From HyVt-105 sp049975425 (GTDB lineage: Bacteria; Bacteroidota; Bacteroidia; Bacteroidales; VadinHA17): a DNA stretch of 64,000 nucleotides. The DNA is taken from assembly GCA_049975425.1 (NCBI GenBank), contig JBNGDI010000006.1:1-64000 (forward strand), read 5' to 3'. The position numbers and the translations under genes were made by a program. Positions 39,573 through 48,510 of this stretch are shown here, one piece after another; position 1 is the first letter of the stretch, and every line of letters begins with the position of its first letter. The notes under the pieces were generated by a model that searched no databases, was not told the DNA's origin, and was given only the letters and a program-made list of their open reading frames with translations.

Positions 39573-39640
39573 AAAAATAAAATAAATAATAATAAATATA
39601 ATATAAATAATATTAATAATAAAAATAATAATATTAAATA
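39573..39640 (+). promoter_or_regulatory. Pure A/T leader before the E1 gene
   Basis: Sixty-eight consecutive bases contain no G or C and end at the ATG of the E1 gene (39641). There are no start codons in it, and an unstructured mRNA leader would result. Bacteroidota translate from A/T-rich leaders without Shine-Dalgarno sites, so this may be an extreme translation enhancer. Confidence 0.5.
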
Positions 39641-42073
39641 ATGGTTGAAAAAAATAAAGGAAAGGGTGGTATTTCTTTTCAGGATTTTAAAAAAGAGGTT
39701 CTTGCAGATTATCACCTGGCCAATGTCAGCAGGAATCTGAGTATACTTGGCCGAAAGGAAGTGCTGACCGGAAAGGCGAAATTCGGCATTTTCGGTGACG
39801 GTAAGGAGATCGTGCAGATTGCCATGGCCAAACAGTTCCGTAACGGCGACTGGAGGTCGGGGTATTACCGTGACCAGACCTGGATGATGGCTGCAGGGTT
39901 GTATACTGCCGAACAGTTTTTTCATCAATTGTACGGGAATACCGATGGAGAACTGAACCCTCATAATGGGGGAAGGTCGTTCAATAACCATTTCTCTACC
40001 CCCAACATAAACCGGGATGGGACCTGGAAAGACCTGACATCGCAAAAAAACTCTTCGGCCGATATCAGTCCCACTGCCGGCCAGATGCCCCGTTTGCTGG
40101 GACTGGCCTGGGCTTCAAAACTGTTCAGGGAGATCCCCGAACTCAGGGAGTTTACCACCCTCTCACACAACGGTGATGAGGTGGCTTTCGGTTCCATCGG
40201 TGATGCCAGTACTTCGGAAGGGCATTTCTGGGAAACGGTCAATGCCTCAGGTGTGCTGCAGGTGCCCATTGCGCTTTCGGTGTATGACGACGGTTATGGG
40301 ATTTCTGTTCCCAAAGAATATCAAACGAACAAGGGAAGTATTTCCGAATTGCTCAGGGGTTTTGTGAAGGACGAGGAACACCCGGGCGGGATCATGGTTT
40401 ATAAAGGCAAAGGATGGGATTATCCCGGGCTGGTGAAGATGTATGAGGAGGGGATTGCCATATGCAGGGAAAAACACATTCCGGTGGTTTTTCATATTGA
40501 AGAAGTAACCCAGCCCCTGGGGCATTCCACCTCGGGGTCTCATGAACGCTACAAATCAGAAGAGAGGCTGAAGTGGGAGGAAGAGTATGATCCGATCAAA
40601 AAAATGAGGGAATGGATGATAGAATCGGAACTGGCTACCCCGGAAGAATGTGACGGGATTGAGAAACAGGCTGAAGAAGAGGCCAAACAGGCCAGAAAGA
40701 ATGCCTGGAAAGCCTTTACCGATCCCATCAAACTGGAGCGGGATGCCCTGGTAAGCATTATTGACAACCGTTCCTGTGTGTGCAAACGCGATAAGATCGA
40801 TAAGATCGGGATGATCACCAACGATCTGAAGAAAGTGATTCATCCTATCCGGAAAGATATTTTCAGTGCGGCCAAAAAAATGCTGAGGCACGTTTGTCTG
40901 GATTGTAACCAGCGTGAAAAATTGCAGGATGACCTTTCACAGTGGCTGAAAAGGAATTATGAAGACAGTCGTGAGCGCTACAACAGCTATCTTTACAATG
41001 AAACCAAAACTTCCGTGCTGAAGGTAGAAGAAGTGAAACCGGTTTTTAAGGATGATGCCCCCATGGTTCCCGGACGGGAGGTTTTAAGGGCCAATTTCGA
41101 TTACCTGTTTGAGAAATATCCCAAACTGGTTACTTTCGGCGAGGATACCGGGAACATCGGGGATGTGAATCAGGCCCTGGCCGGTTTGCAGGAAAAATAC
41201 GGAAAGTTGCGTATTTCCGATACCGGTATCCGGGAAACCACCATTCTGGGCCAGGGGATCGGTCTGGCATTACGTGGACTGAAACCGCTTACTGAAATTC
41301 AGTATTTTGATTACCTTCTGTACGCTCTCCAGACCCTCAGCGACGACCTGGCCAGTACACATTACCGCACCCGGGGGAATCAGATAGCACCCGTTATTGT
41401 AAGAACCCGCGGGCACAGGCTGGAAGGGATATGGCACTCGGGATCCCCCCTGAGCATGGTGATAAATTCCATTCGGGGTGTATATGTGTGTGTACCCAGG
41501 AATATGACACAGGCTGCCGGAATGTACAATACCTTAATGGAAGGAGATGATGCGGCCCTGGTGATCGAGCCCCTGAACGGCTACCGGCTGAAAGAAAAAA
41601 TGCCGGCCAATACAGGGGAATACAAGGTTCCGCTTGGGAAACCCGAGATACTGAATGAAGGAACGGACATTACCCTGGTAACATACGGATCCTGTGTGCG
41701 TATTGCCCTGGAAGCCGTGGAACAGCTGACCGAATTTGACATATCGGTGGAACTGATCGATGTGCAAACTTTGCTTCCTTTTGATCTGGACCACACCATT
41801 CTGGAATCGGTGAAGAAAACCAACCGGGTGGTATTTTTCGACGAAGATGTACCGGGAGGTGCCACTGCCTTCATGATGAAGAAAGTGATTGAAGATCAAA
41901 GGGCTTATTATTTTCTGGATGCGGAACCCAGGACCATTACGGCCCGGGAGCATCGCCCGGCCTATACCACCGACGGGGATTATTTTTCCAATCCCAATGC
42001 AGAGGATGTTTTCGAGACCCTGTACGACATGATGCACGAAGCCGATCCTGTAAAACATCCTACTCTGTATTAG
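39641..42073 (+). CDS. Fused alpha-beta E1 of a branched-chain-type 2-oxoacid dehydrogenase
   Basis: In this 810-residue protein the alpha and beta halves of E1 are fused. The alpha part (about 30-465) has the thiamine diphosphate segment GSIGDASTSEGHFWETVNASG near residue 186 and YDDGYGISVP. The beta part starts near 485 with FDYLFEKYPKLVTFGEDTGNIGDVNQ and holds GLALRGLKPLTEIQYFDYL and FFDEDVPGGATAFM. The enzyme decarboxylates a 2-oxoacid and transfers the acyl group to lipoate on E2. Fused E1 of this kind is common in Bacteroidota and is usually called 2-oxoisovalerate dehydrogenase. The E2 at 62043 is a possible partner. No E3 gene is in the window. The middle linker (420-470) has a CLDCN pair that I cannot explain. 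Confidence 0.92.
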   Translation: MVEKNKGKGGISFQDFKKEVLADYHLANVSRNLSILGRKEVLTGKAKFGIFGDGKEIVQIAMAKQFRNGDWRSGYYRDQTWMMAAGLYTAEQFFHQLYGNTDGELNPHNGGRSFNNHFSTPNINRDGTWKDLTSQKNSSADISPTAGQMPRLLGLAWASKLFREIPELREFTTLSHNGDEVAFGSIGDASTSEGHFWETVNASGVLQVPIALSVYDDGYGISVPKEYQTNKGSISELLRGFVKDEEHPGGIMVYKGKGWDYPGLVKMYEEGIAICREKHIPVVFHIEEVTQPLGHSTSGSHERYKSEERLKWEEEYDPIKKMREWMIESELATPEECDGIEKQAEEEAKQARKNAWKAFTDPIKLERDALVSIIDNRSCVCKRDKIDKIGMITNDLKKVIHPIRKDIFSAAKKMLRHVCLDCNQREKLQDDLSQWLKRNYEDSRERYNSYLYNETKTSVLKVEEVKPVFKDDAPMVPGREVLRANFDYLFEKYPKLVTFGEDTGNIGDVNQALAGLQEKYGKLRISDTGIRETTILGQGIGLALRGLKPLTEIQYFDYLLYALQTLSDDLASTHYRTRGNQIAPVIVRTRGHRLEGIWHSGSPLSMVINSIRGVYVCVPRNMTQAAGMYNTLMEGDDAALVIEPLNGYRLKEKMPANTGEYKVPLGKPEILNEGTDITLVTYGSCVRIALEAVEQLTEFDISVELIDVQTLLPFDLDHTILESVKKTNRVVFFDEDVPGGATAFMMKKVIEDQRAYYFLDAEPRTITAREHRPAYTTDGDYFSNPNAEDVFETLYDMMHEADPVKHPTLY

Positions 42074-42082
42074 AGCGGTGTA

Positions 42083-43567
42083 TCAGTAATCCATGCGGTC
42101 TTCTTCCTTGAATTCAACATATTCAGGATCGCCCGGTTTGTATCGCCGGATGTTGATATTGAAAGCTGCCATGAATATGCTCATGAAGGGGCTGATGATA
42201 TTAAAGAAGCAGTAGGGCATGTAGGTCCATGTGGATACTCCCAGGACACCTGCCTGGGTGGCCCCGCAGGTATTCCAGGGTATAAGCACCGACGTGACGG
42301 TTCCCGAATCTTCCAGGGAGCGGCTCAGCACCTCGGGTTTCAGCCTCTGGTCGCGAAAGGCTTTCGCAAACATGCGGCCGGGGACCACAATGGATATGTA
42401 CTGGTCGGAAGCGGTTACATTGAAGAACAGGCATGATCCTACCGTGGCAGCTACCAGTGAGCCGGCCGAATGTACAAAACGGATGATGGAATGGGTGATC
42501 CTGACCAGCAGTCCGGCCGATTCCATGGCTCCTCCGAAAACCATGGCAGAAAGGATCAGCCAGATGGTGTTCAGCATGCCTGCCATACCCCTGGTGGCAA
42601 GCAGTTCGTTTACCTGGGCATTGTCGGTTACCACTCTTACCGACCCGAACATCGATTTCATGACGGCGATATAGGAATCTTTCAGATAGGTGCCGCCTGT
42701 TCCGGCCACTTCCCTGATTACATCCGGCTGAAAAATCACGGCAAAAATACCCCCCATCAGGGTTCCGGCCAGGAGGGAAGGCAGGGGAGCCACTTTCCTG
42801 ACAATGATATAAATAAGAAATGCCGGTACAATAAACAGCCAGGGGGTGATGTGAAAATGATGATCAATGGCAGCCAATACCCCTTCGATATTGGTGTTTC
42901 CTTCAGGCAACTTGACCGTAAGGCCGATGATGAGAAAAATGATCAGGGTGATGATGATGGATGGGCCGGTGGTGTAGATCATATACCTGATATGAGTGAA
43001 CAGGTCGGTACCGGCCATTGCCGGCGCCAGGTTGGTGGTATCTGACATGGGAGACATCTTGTCGCCAAAATAGGCCCCTGAAATGATGGCGCCGGCAGTA
43101 ACTCCCGCATGAAATCCCATGGCATTTCCAATACCCAGCAGGGCGATTCCGATGGTAGCTACCGTTGACCAGGAACTGCCCGTAGCCAGGGAGACAATGG
43201 CACAGATAACCACGGTAGCAAACAGGAAAATAGTGGGATTCAGAATTTTCAGTCCGTAATAGATCAATGCGGGCACCACCCCGCTGATCATCCAGGTTCC
43301 TGCCAGCGATCCGATCAGAAACAGGATCAGGATAGAAGGCATGGCCGAACTGATGCTTTTCACCATACTGCTTCTGACCGATTTCCAGGGAAGGCCCAGA
43401 CGGGTGGCTATTATTCCGGCAATAGCAGCCGACAGGATCAGTGCGATCTGATTGGCTCCGCCCAGGGTATCCTCAAAAAATCTGACATTCAGAAAAAGCA
43501 GGACAATGAGGAAAATAATGGGAATGAATGCCTGAAAAAGGGTGGGCTGTTTTTTTAATTCCTGCAT
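42083..43567 (-). CDS. Na+/H+ antiporter of the NhaC family
   Basis: The product is 494 residues with about eleven membrane helices. Family segments are the glycine-rich LATGSSWSTVATIGIALLGIG, SGAYFGDKMSPMSDTTNLAPA (a hallmark of NhaC) and, near the end, TSVLIPWNTCGATQAGVLGV. It should exchange cytoplasmic Na+ for protons, complementing the Na+ gradient made by NQR. The gene ends 9 bp from the convergent E1 gene. Confidence 0.94.
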   Translation of the reverse strand: MQELKKQPTLFQAFIPIIFLIVLLFLNVRFFEDTLGGANQIALILSAAIAGIIATRLGLPWKSVRSSMVKSISSAMPSILILFLIGSLAGTWMISGVVPALIYYGLKILNPTIFLFATVVICAIVSLATGSSWSTVATIGIALLGIGNAMGFHAGVTAGAIISGAYFGDKMSPMSDTTNLAPAMAGTDLFTHIRYMIYTTGPSIIITLIIFLIIGLTVKLPEGNTNIEGVLAAIDHHFHITPWLFIVPAFLIYIIVRKVAPLPSLLAGTLMGGIFAVIFQPDVIREVAGTGGTYLKDSYIAVMKSMFGSVRVVTDNAQVNELLATRGMAGMLNTIWLILSAMVFGGAMESAGLLVRITHSIIRFVHSAGSLVAATVGSCLFFNVTASDQYISIVVPGRMFAKAFRDQRLKPEVLSRSLEDSGTVTSVLIPWNTCGATQAGVLGVSTWTYMPYCFFNIISPFMSIFMAAFNINIRRYKPGDPEYVEFKEEDRMDY

Positions 43568-43661
43568 ACGGCGCCTGCTGCTTGAATTTTACCTGAATAA
43601 GGCAGGGAAGATGCAAAAAAAAGCCGGATTTTCAAATAAGCAACTGATGAGGATTCCGGGG

Positions 43662-46109
43662 TTATTCTTTCCGCTTCCCTTTTCCTGCTGAATGCATCAA
43701 CCTCCTGAACAGGCTGCCCTGTTCATTATCATCATCCGAATAATAGTCGCTTCCGTATCCGTATCCATAACCGTAGTTGTATCCGTAACCATATCCGTAT
43801 CCGTAACCATATCCGTATCCGTAATAACCCTGTAGCTTAATATCATTGATCAGCAGGGAAATGTTGCGGATGTCTTTTTTCTTGTAGATTTCGTCAATGA
43901 ACTGTATCACGTTTTTGTGCGAGAAATTATGCCGTACCACAAAAATGTTGGCATGAGAATATTTGCTCACCAGAATGGCATCGGTAACCACGGCCACAGG
44001 AGGTGTATCGAGAATGACCATATCGAACTCCTTCCGGATATGTTCCATAAAAGCGTCCATTCGTCCCGTTTCCAGCAATTCAGCAGGGTTCGGGGGAACA
44101 GGTCCCGAGGTGACCACGTACAGGTTTTCAATATCGGTGGGATGAATAATATCGTCCAGTTCGCTCTGGTTGATGAGGTAGGTACTCAGGCCTGTTTCGT
44201 TTGTAATATGGAAATCTCTGTGAATTTTGGGTTTCCTCAGGTCGAGGCCTACCAGAAGGGTTTTTCTGCCGGACATGGCTACGATCACCGCCAGGTTGGT
44301 GGCAATGAACGTTTTCCCTTCCCCGCTCACCGTGGATGAAATGAGTACGATATTTTCTCCTTTTTCCCTGAGCATGTACTGCAGATTGGTTCTCAGCGCC
44401 CGGAACGATTCGGCAATGGACGATTTGGGCTGCAGGAATACCGGGATTTCGGAATCGGTTTTATTATGCCCCACTGAGCCGATCACGGGCACGCTGGTAT
44501 GATCTTCAATGTCTTTCCGGTCAACGATCCGGTTGTTGAAAAAATCGATCAGCAGAATGATCACCACCGGTACAACAAATCCCAGGATCAGGGCGATCAT
44601 ATAGTTCATGGAGGTTTTGGGCTTTACTCTTGCGGCATTTTCAGCACGTGCCTGGTCGAGCATCCGGTTGTCGGGCAGGTTGGAGGCTTTGGCAATACCC
44701 GCTTCCATGCGTTTTTGCAGCATGTAGGTATAAATTTCGTCGTTTACCTGGAATTTCCGTTCAATTCCGATCAATGCCCGTTCCGTTACCGGTAACTGGT
44801 TGATCTCCTTTTCCACTTCTATCATGCGGCGGTCTATATCCTTCATGCTCAGGGCAGCCGATTCGATCATGCTGTTGACATGTTCCAGTAAGATCTGGCG
44901 TGTTTCCTCAATCTGGCGGGCATTCAGGGTGACCGAAGGATTGAAGCGTTGGGCAGAATGTTCCAGGGTGGTTCGTTCGGAGTATAATTCAGTGAGTCTG
45001 GCAATGAGGTTGGTGAGCAGAGGTTCATTTACACCCATGACAGACGGGGCAATAACATCGGAGAAATCGCCCCTTTCCCGGATATAACCAAGCAGGTAAT
45101 CATAATATTTTTGCTGCATGCCCAGCATGGTTTTTTCCTTTTGAAGGTCAATCAGCTTCTGTGCAATGGCTGAACCTTCCTGGCTCAGGTCGATGATATT
45201 GTATTTGAGCCGGAATTCGAGCATCTCCTGTTCCACCGATTCCAGGGAATCGACGATTTCTTTCAGCTGTTCATCGATGAACTGCAGGGCCAGTGTAGCA
45301 TTTTTGCTTTTTTCTTGCCGGCCGTAATCAATGTACACTTCAATAAGCTTGTTCAGGTAATCGGCTTCCTGCTGTGCCACAAAACCCTGAGTGGTCAGGG
45401 TGAGTACCGATCCTTTTTTCGGATCGTTTACTTCAACCGACAATTTCGAACGGTAGGCGTTGGTCAGTGCATTCAGGTTATTGACAACGAAATAGAACTT
45501 GTTGGATGACCAGCTTTTCGGATCGAATTCTTCAGGGTTGCGCTGTTTTACTGTAAATGCCAGCGGAGGGTGCACAAACGGCTCTCCGAATTTCATCACC
45601 CGGTCGATATCGTAATGTTCGTCGATTTCCAGTCGGTATTCTTTACGGTTCAGGAGAGTTATGTAAATTTTATGACCCGGCAGCTGCGGATAAAGGGTAT
45701 CGAGTTCCACCACAAAAGGGGAACGGTTGTATAGTTTCGATTCCTTAATACCCCTTCTTCCCACCAGGACGTATGAAATTTCAAAATCGTCAAGTTCTCT
45801 CAGAGCCTGGTTGGTGAGTGTGTATGAACGGAGAATCTCCATTTCGTCTTCCACATTCACCTGACGGGTAACGATTTCCATTCCTTCGATGAACCCTTCC
45901 ATACCGGTTTTCCCTTTTTCTTCTCCCCGGGCTATCAGGGTGGCGCTGACACTGTAAATGGGTTCGGAATACCGGTTGAACAGGTAAGCTGCAGTAATGG
46001 CAATGAAAAGAGATATGGCAAACCAGTACCAGTTTCCCAGTATTCTGAGCAGAAATTTTTTTATGTCAATGTTCTCTTCCTGATAAATATATTCCTGATG
46101 AGGATCCAT
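43662..46109 (-). CDS. Polysaccharide co-polymerase with BY-kinase domain (Wzc-like)
   Basis: The 815-residue protein has a Wzz-type N-terminus with helix LGNWYWFAISLFIAITAAYLF (about 25-45), a long periplasmic coiled coil (230-470) and a second helix (about 507-528, MIALILGFVVPVVIILLI). The cytoplasmic tyrosine kinase follows: Walker A STVSGEGKTFIATN (about 595), A' LLVGLDLRKPK and Walker B MVILDTPPV. The C-terminal tail alternates Gly and Tyr (about 15 tyrosines) before an acidic and then basic end. In this family such tyrosines are autophosphorylated in trans to control chain length and export. It starts 4 bp after the stop of the export lipoprotein gene, so the two form an operon. Confidence 0.95.
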   Translation of the reverse strand: MDPHQEYIYQEENIDIKKFLLRILGNWYWFAISLFIAITAAYLFNRYSEPIYSVSATLIARGEEKGKTGMEGFIEGMEIVTRQVNVEDEMEILRSYTLTNQALRELDDFEISYVLVGRRGIKESKLYNRSPFVVELDTLYPQLPGHKIYITLLNRKEYRLEIDEHYDIDRVMKFGEPFVHPPLAFTVKQRNPEEFDPKSWSSNKFYFVVNNLNALTNAYRSKLSVEVNDPKKGSVLTLTTQGFVAQQEADYLNKLIEVYIDYGRQEKSKNATLALQFIDEQLKEIVDSLESVEQEMLEFRLKYNIIDLSQEGSAIAQKLIDLQKEKTMLGMQQKYYDYLLGYIRERGDFSDVIAPSVMGVNEPLLTNLIARLTELYSERTTLEHSAQRFNPSVTLNARQIEETRQILLEHVNSMIESAALSMKDIDRRMIEVEKEINQLPVTERALIGIERKFQVNDEIYTYMLQKRMEAGIAKASNLPDNRMLDQARAENAARVKPKTSMNYMIALILGFVVPVVIILLIDFFNNRIVDRKDIEDHTSVPVIGSVGHNKTDSEIPVFLQPKSSIAESFRALRTNLQYMLREKGENIVLISSTVSGEGKTFIATNLAVIVAMSGRKTLLVGLDLRKPKIHRDFHITNETGLSTYLINQSELDDIIHPTDIENLYVVTSGPVPPNPAELLETGRMDAFMEHIRKEFDMVILDTPPVAVVTDAILVSKYSHANIFVVRHNFSHKNVIQFIDEIYKKKDIRNISLLINDIKLQGYYGYGYGYGYGYGYGYNYGYGYGYGSDYYSDDDNEQGSLFRRLMHSAGKGKRKE

Positions 46110-46113
46110 AGGC

Positions 46114-46672
46114 TTACTTAAAGTAATTTAACACGAGCAAGACAGTAGAGAGTGATGCGAATATAAAGGAAAGGGTGGGTATATTGATCCGAATAATTCT
46201 GTTGTGCGTGGGTTTTACATAGATCACATCATTCGGCTGAACGAAGAAGGCTTCGGAAGAAAGGATATCCTTGTTCAGCAGGTTGAGGTGAAAAGTCTGG
46301 ATGGAATCGGGATTTCTGCGAACAACCAGTATATCTTTCCGGTTCCCGAGGTCGGTAATGTCTCCGGCCATTCCAATGGCTTCCAGCACGGTAAGCTGTT
46401 TGTTGTAGTTCTGATAGGTTCCGGGGACTTTTACTTCTCCCAGAATGGTGAATTTNNNNNNNNNNNNNNNNNNNNNNNNNNNNNNNNNNNNNNNNNNNNN
46501 NNNNNNNNNNNNNNNNNNNNNNNNNNNNNNNNNNNNNNNNNNNNNNNNNNNNNNNCAGGTCTTTCTGGGTTGTACAGGCAGCAAAAAACAGGCCGGCTGC
46601 AAGAATCACCGGTATCCACCTGGGTTGATGTTGTGCATTTTCTTGAATGACAGTGGGTATGTCTTTGCTCAT
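46114..46672 (-). CDS. Polysaccharide export outer-membrane lipoprotein (Wza-like), interrupted by a gap
   Basis: The start at 46672 gives MSKDIPTVIQENAQHQPRW and a lipoprotein signal peptide ending AAGLFFAAC (Cys33). The gene then enters the 100-N gap. After the gap the frame is different and shows an SLBB-type segment (KFTILGEVKVPGTYQNY, LTVLEAIGMAGDITDLGNRKD), the motif QPNDVIYVKP and a C-terminal transmembrane helix (IPTLSFIFASLSTVLLVL). Only about 150 residues are visible. Relatives have about 260, so roughly 300 bp are probably missing rather than 100. It forms the outer-membrane export channel that works with the Wzc-like protein encoded next. Confidence 0.88.
46456..46555. other. Assembly gap of 100 N in the export lipoprotein gene
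   Basis: A round-length placeholder. The two sides of the gene are in different frames, so the true missing length is not 100. The lost part should contain the polysaccharide export (PES) domain. Confidence 0.95.
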
Positions 46673-46789
46673 GGTACGGTTTTCGGAATGTACGAAAGGA
46701 ATATAAAACATGCTGCAGCAATGGAATATTTTTTGATTTCCATGGTAAAAATACGTATTTTTCAAAGGAAAACAGAATAAACGGAACAG

Positions 46790-47383
46790 ATGGATCTGAA
46801 TTTTGATTTTTTTCATGTAGAGCCAAAAGATCACAAAGTGGCAAAAGGGAGGGTCCTGATTTCCGAACCTTTCTTGTCAGATCAGTATTTCAAGCGTTCC
46901 ATCGTTTTTCTGGTGGAGCATAACGAAGAAGGTTCGGTAGGTTTTATTCTGAACAAGCCGGTACATATTGCCCTGTCGGAATTACTGAAAAATTTCCCGG
47001 ATGTGGAAGCTTCCGTGTCGCTGGGCGGGCCGGTGGGCACCAATACCGTTCATTATATTCACACCCTTGGGGAACGTATCCCGAACAGCATGCGGGTGTT
47101 TCATGATATTTACTGGGGAGGGGATTTTGACATTGTGAAAGAACTGATGATCGGAGGTGTGATGAAGCCCGGACAGATCAGGTTTTTTGTGGGTTATTCC
47201 GGATGGATGCCCAGCCAGCTTGAAAATGAAATTCACGAGAACTCCTGGCTGGTTACCCGGGTGGATCCGGCGACCATCATGTCCTGTTCCGACAGGGAAG
47301 AATGGCGGGCCGTTCTCAGGAAGATGAAGGATAAGAAATACCGTCTCTGGGCTGATTTTCCCGAAAATCCAACCAATAATTAA
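46790..47383 (+). CDS. YqgE/AlgH family protein
   Basis: The product is 197 residues. The family motifs are clear: KGRVLISEPFLSDQYFKRSIVFLVEHN near the start, GSVGFILNKP, LGGPVGTNTVHYIHT and RFFVGYSGWMPSQLENEI. No enzyme activity is established for the family; AlgH was linked to alginate regulation in Pseudomonas. It is probably cytoplasmic. It is divergent from the polysaccharide export operon (117 bp apart), and its last 4 bp overlap the convergent gmhB. Confidence 0.94.
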   Translation: MDLNFDFFHVEPKDHKVAKGRVLISEPFLSDQYFKRSIVFLVEHNEEGSVGFILNKPVHIALSELLKNFPDVEASVSLGGPVGTNTVHYIHTLGERIPNSMRVFHDIYWGGDFDIVKELMIGGVMKPGQIRFFVGYSGWMPSQLENEIHENSWLVTRVDPATIMSCSDREEWRAVLRKMKDKKYRLWADFPENPTNN

Positions 47384-47892
47384 TCAGTTCGGCTGTTCTG
47401 AAAGCCAGACAGTATTTGTCCCACGATTTCAGTCAGGGGCTGATTGGGTTGTATTGTAATCGGTTTAATCCCGGCTTTTATCGCTGCTTCTGCGTCCCTT
47501 TTATGATCACCGATGAAGTAAGAACGAACGGGATCTATATTGAAACGCGCCATGGCTTTTTCCAGCATGAGGGTTCCCGGTTTCCTGCACAGGCATTTTT
47601 CCAGATCGGAATGGTGCGGGCAGTAATATATTTCGGTCAGCCGGATGTTTTTTGCCAAAAGTTCCTTTTCCATAAACCGGTGTAGCCGGTCGACATCTGT
47701 CCGGCTGTACCTGCCTCTGGCAATACCTCCCTGATTGGAAATCACGATCAGCAGGTACCCGGCTTCCTGAAACATTTGCAGGGCAGTAAACACTCCGTCA
47801 TTGAAGCGGAAATCTTCTATCAGATAGGTATATTCCCCTCTTTCTTCATTGATTACCCCGTCACGGTCGAGAAATATGGCTTGCTGTTTCAT
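47380..47892 (-). CDS. D-glycero-D-manno-heptose 1,7-bisphosphate 7-phosphatase (HAD-IIIA)
   Basis: This 170-residue HAD phosphatase has the nucleophile Asp9 and acid/base Asp11 in FLDRDGVINEE, the Thr/Ser motif ISNQGGIARG, the zinc-binding loop CPHHSDLEKCLCRKP and the final GDHKRDAEAA. This pattern is typical of GmhB, which makes heptose for lipopolysaccharide, and of the related histidinol-phosphatase half of HisB. The zinc loop is shared by both. No histidine genes are nearby, so GmhB is preferred. The start overlaps the rhomboid stop by 4 bp, so it is the last gene of the operon amn-holA-rhomboid-gmhB. Confidence 0.85.
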   Translation of the reverse strand: MKQQAIFLDRDGVINEERGEYTYLIEDFRFNDGVFTALQMFQEAGYLLIVISNQGGIARGRYSRTDVDRLHRFMEKELLAKNIRLTEIYYCPHHSDLEKCLCRKPGTLMLEKAMARFNIDPVRSYFIGDHKRDAEAAIKAGIKPITIQPNQPLTEIVGQILSGFQNSRTD

Positions 47893-48503
47893 GGATGGAA
47901 CAGGTGCTGAAAAAAGAAACTGATAAGCGAAGGTGCAATGATGGCCGGATATATAAATCCGGTGAGGGCTCCCAGAAAATGTGCATCGTGGTTGATATGG
48001 TCGGAAGCACGACGGCTCATGATGTGCGAGTATACCAGATAGGCTATCCCGAAGACAATGCCGGGAATGGGAATGAAATATAACAGCAGAGTTTGCCAGG
48101 GATCGAAGAAGATGCTGGTGAAAATAAATGCGGAAACGGCTCCCGATGCCCCCACTGAGTTGTATGTTGGTTCATTCCGGTATTTTTTCAATGTGGTGAC
48201 GGTAGCAATGGCCATCGACCCCACAAAGAGGATCAGATAGTGTATTTCAGGCCAGCGGATCATTCCGGCTTCGGCCATTTGTTGAAAATAACTTTCTACA
48301 GCCGTGCCGAAGAAGAATAATACCATCATGTTGATTATTAAATGCATCCAGTCGGCATGGATGAGCCCGTGTGTTAGAAAACGGTGGAATTCGCGGTAAT
48401 GGATGACCCGGTAGGGATTAAACTGCATACGGTCAAACAGCTTTGGATTATAAAAAGCCAGAATGGATATCACCGATATGATGGCAACCAGCAGAATGGT
48501 CAT
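47889..48503 (-). CDS. Rhomboid family intramembrane serine protease
   Basis: This 204-residue protein has six predicted helices. The catalytic Ser is in GASGAVSAFIF (near residue 119) and the catalytic His in NHDAHFLGALTGF (near 172). HADWMHLIINMMVLFFFG holds the Asn/His oxyanion site of helix 2. Rhomboids cut single-pass membrane proteins within the bilayer; no substrate can be named. It overlaps gmhB by 4 bp and follows holA by 7 bp. Confidence 0.94.
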   Translation of the reverse strand: MTILLVAIISVISILAFYNPKLFDRMQFNPYRVIHYREFHRFLTHGLIHADWMHLIINMMVLFFFGTAVESYFQQMAEAGMIRWPEIHYLILFVGSMAIATVTTLKKYRNEPTYNSVGASGAVSAFIFTSIFFDPWQTLLLYFIPIPGIVFGIAYLVYSHIMSRRASDHINHDAHFLGALTGFIYPAIIAPSLISFFFQHLFHP

Positions 48504-48510
48504 AATGAAT

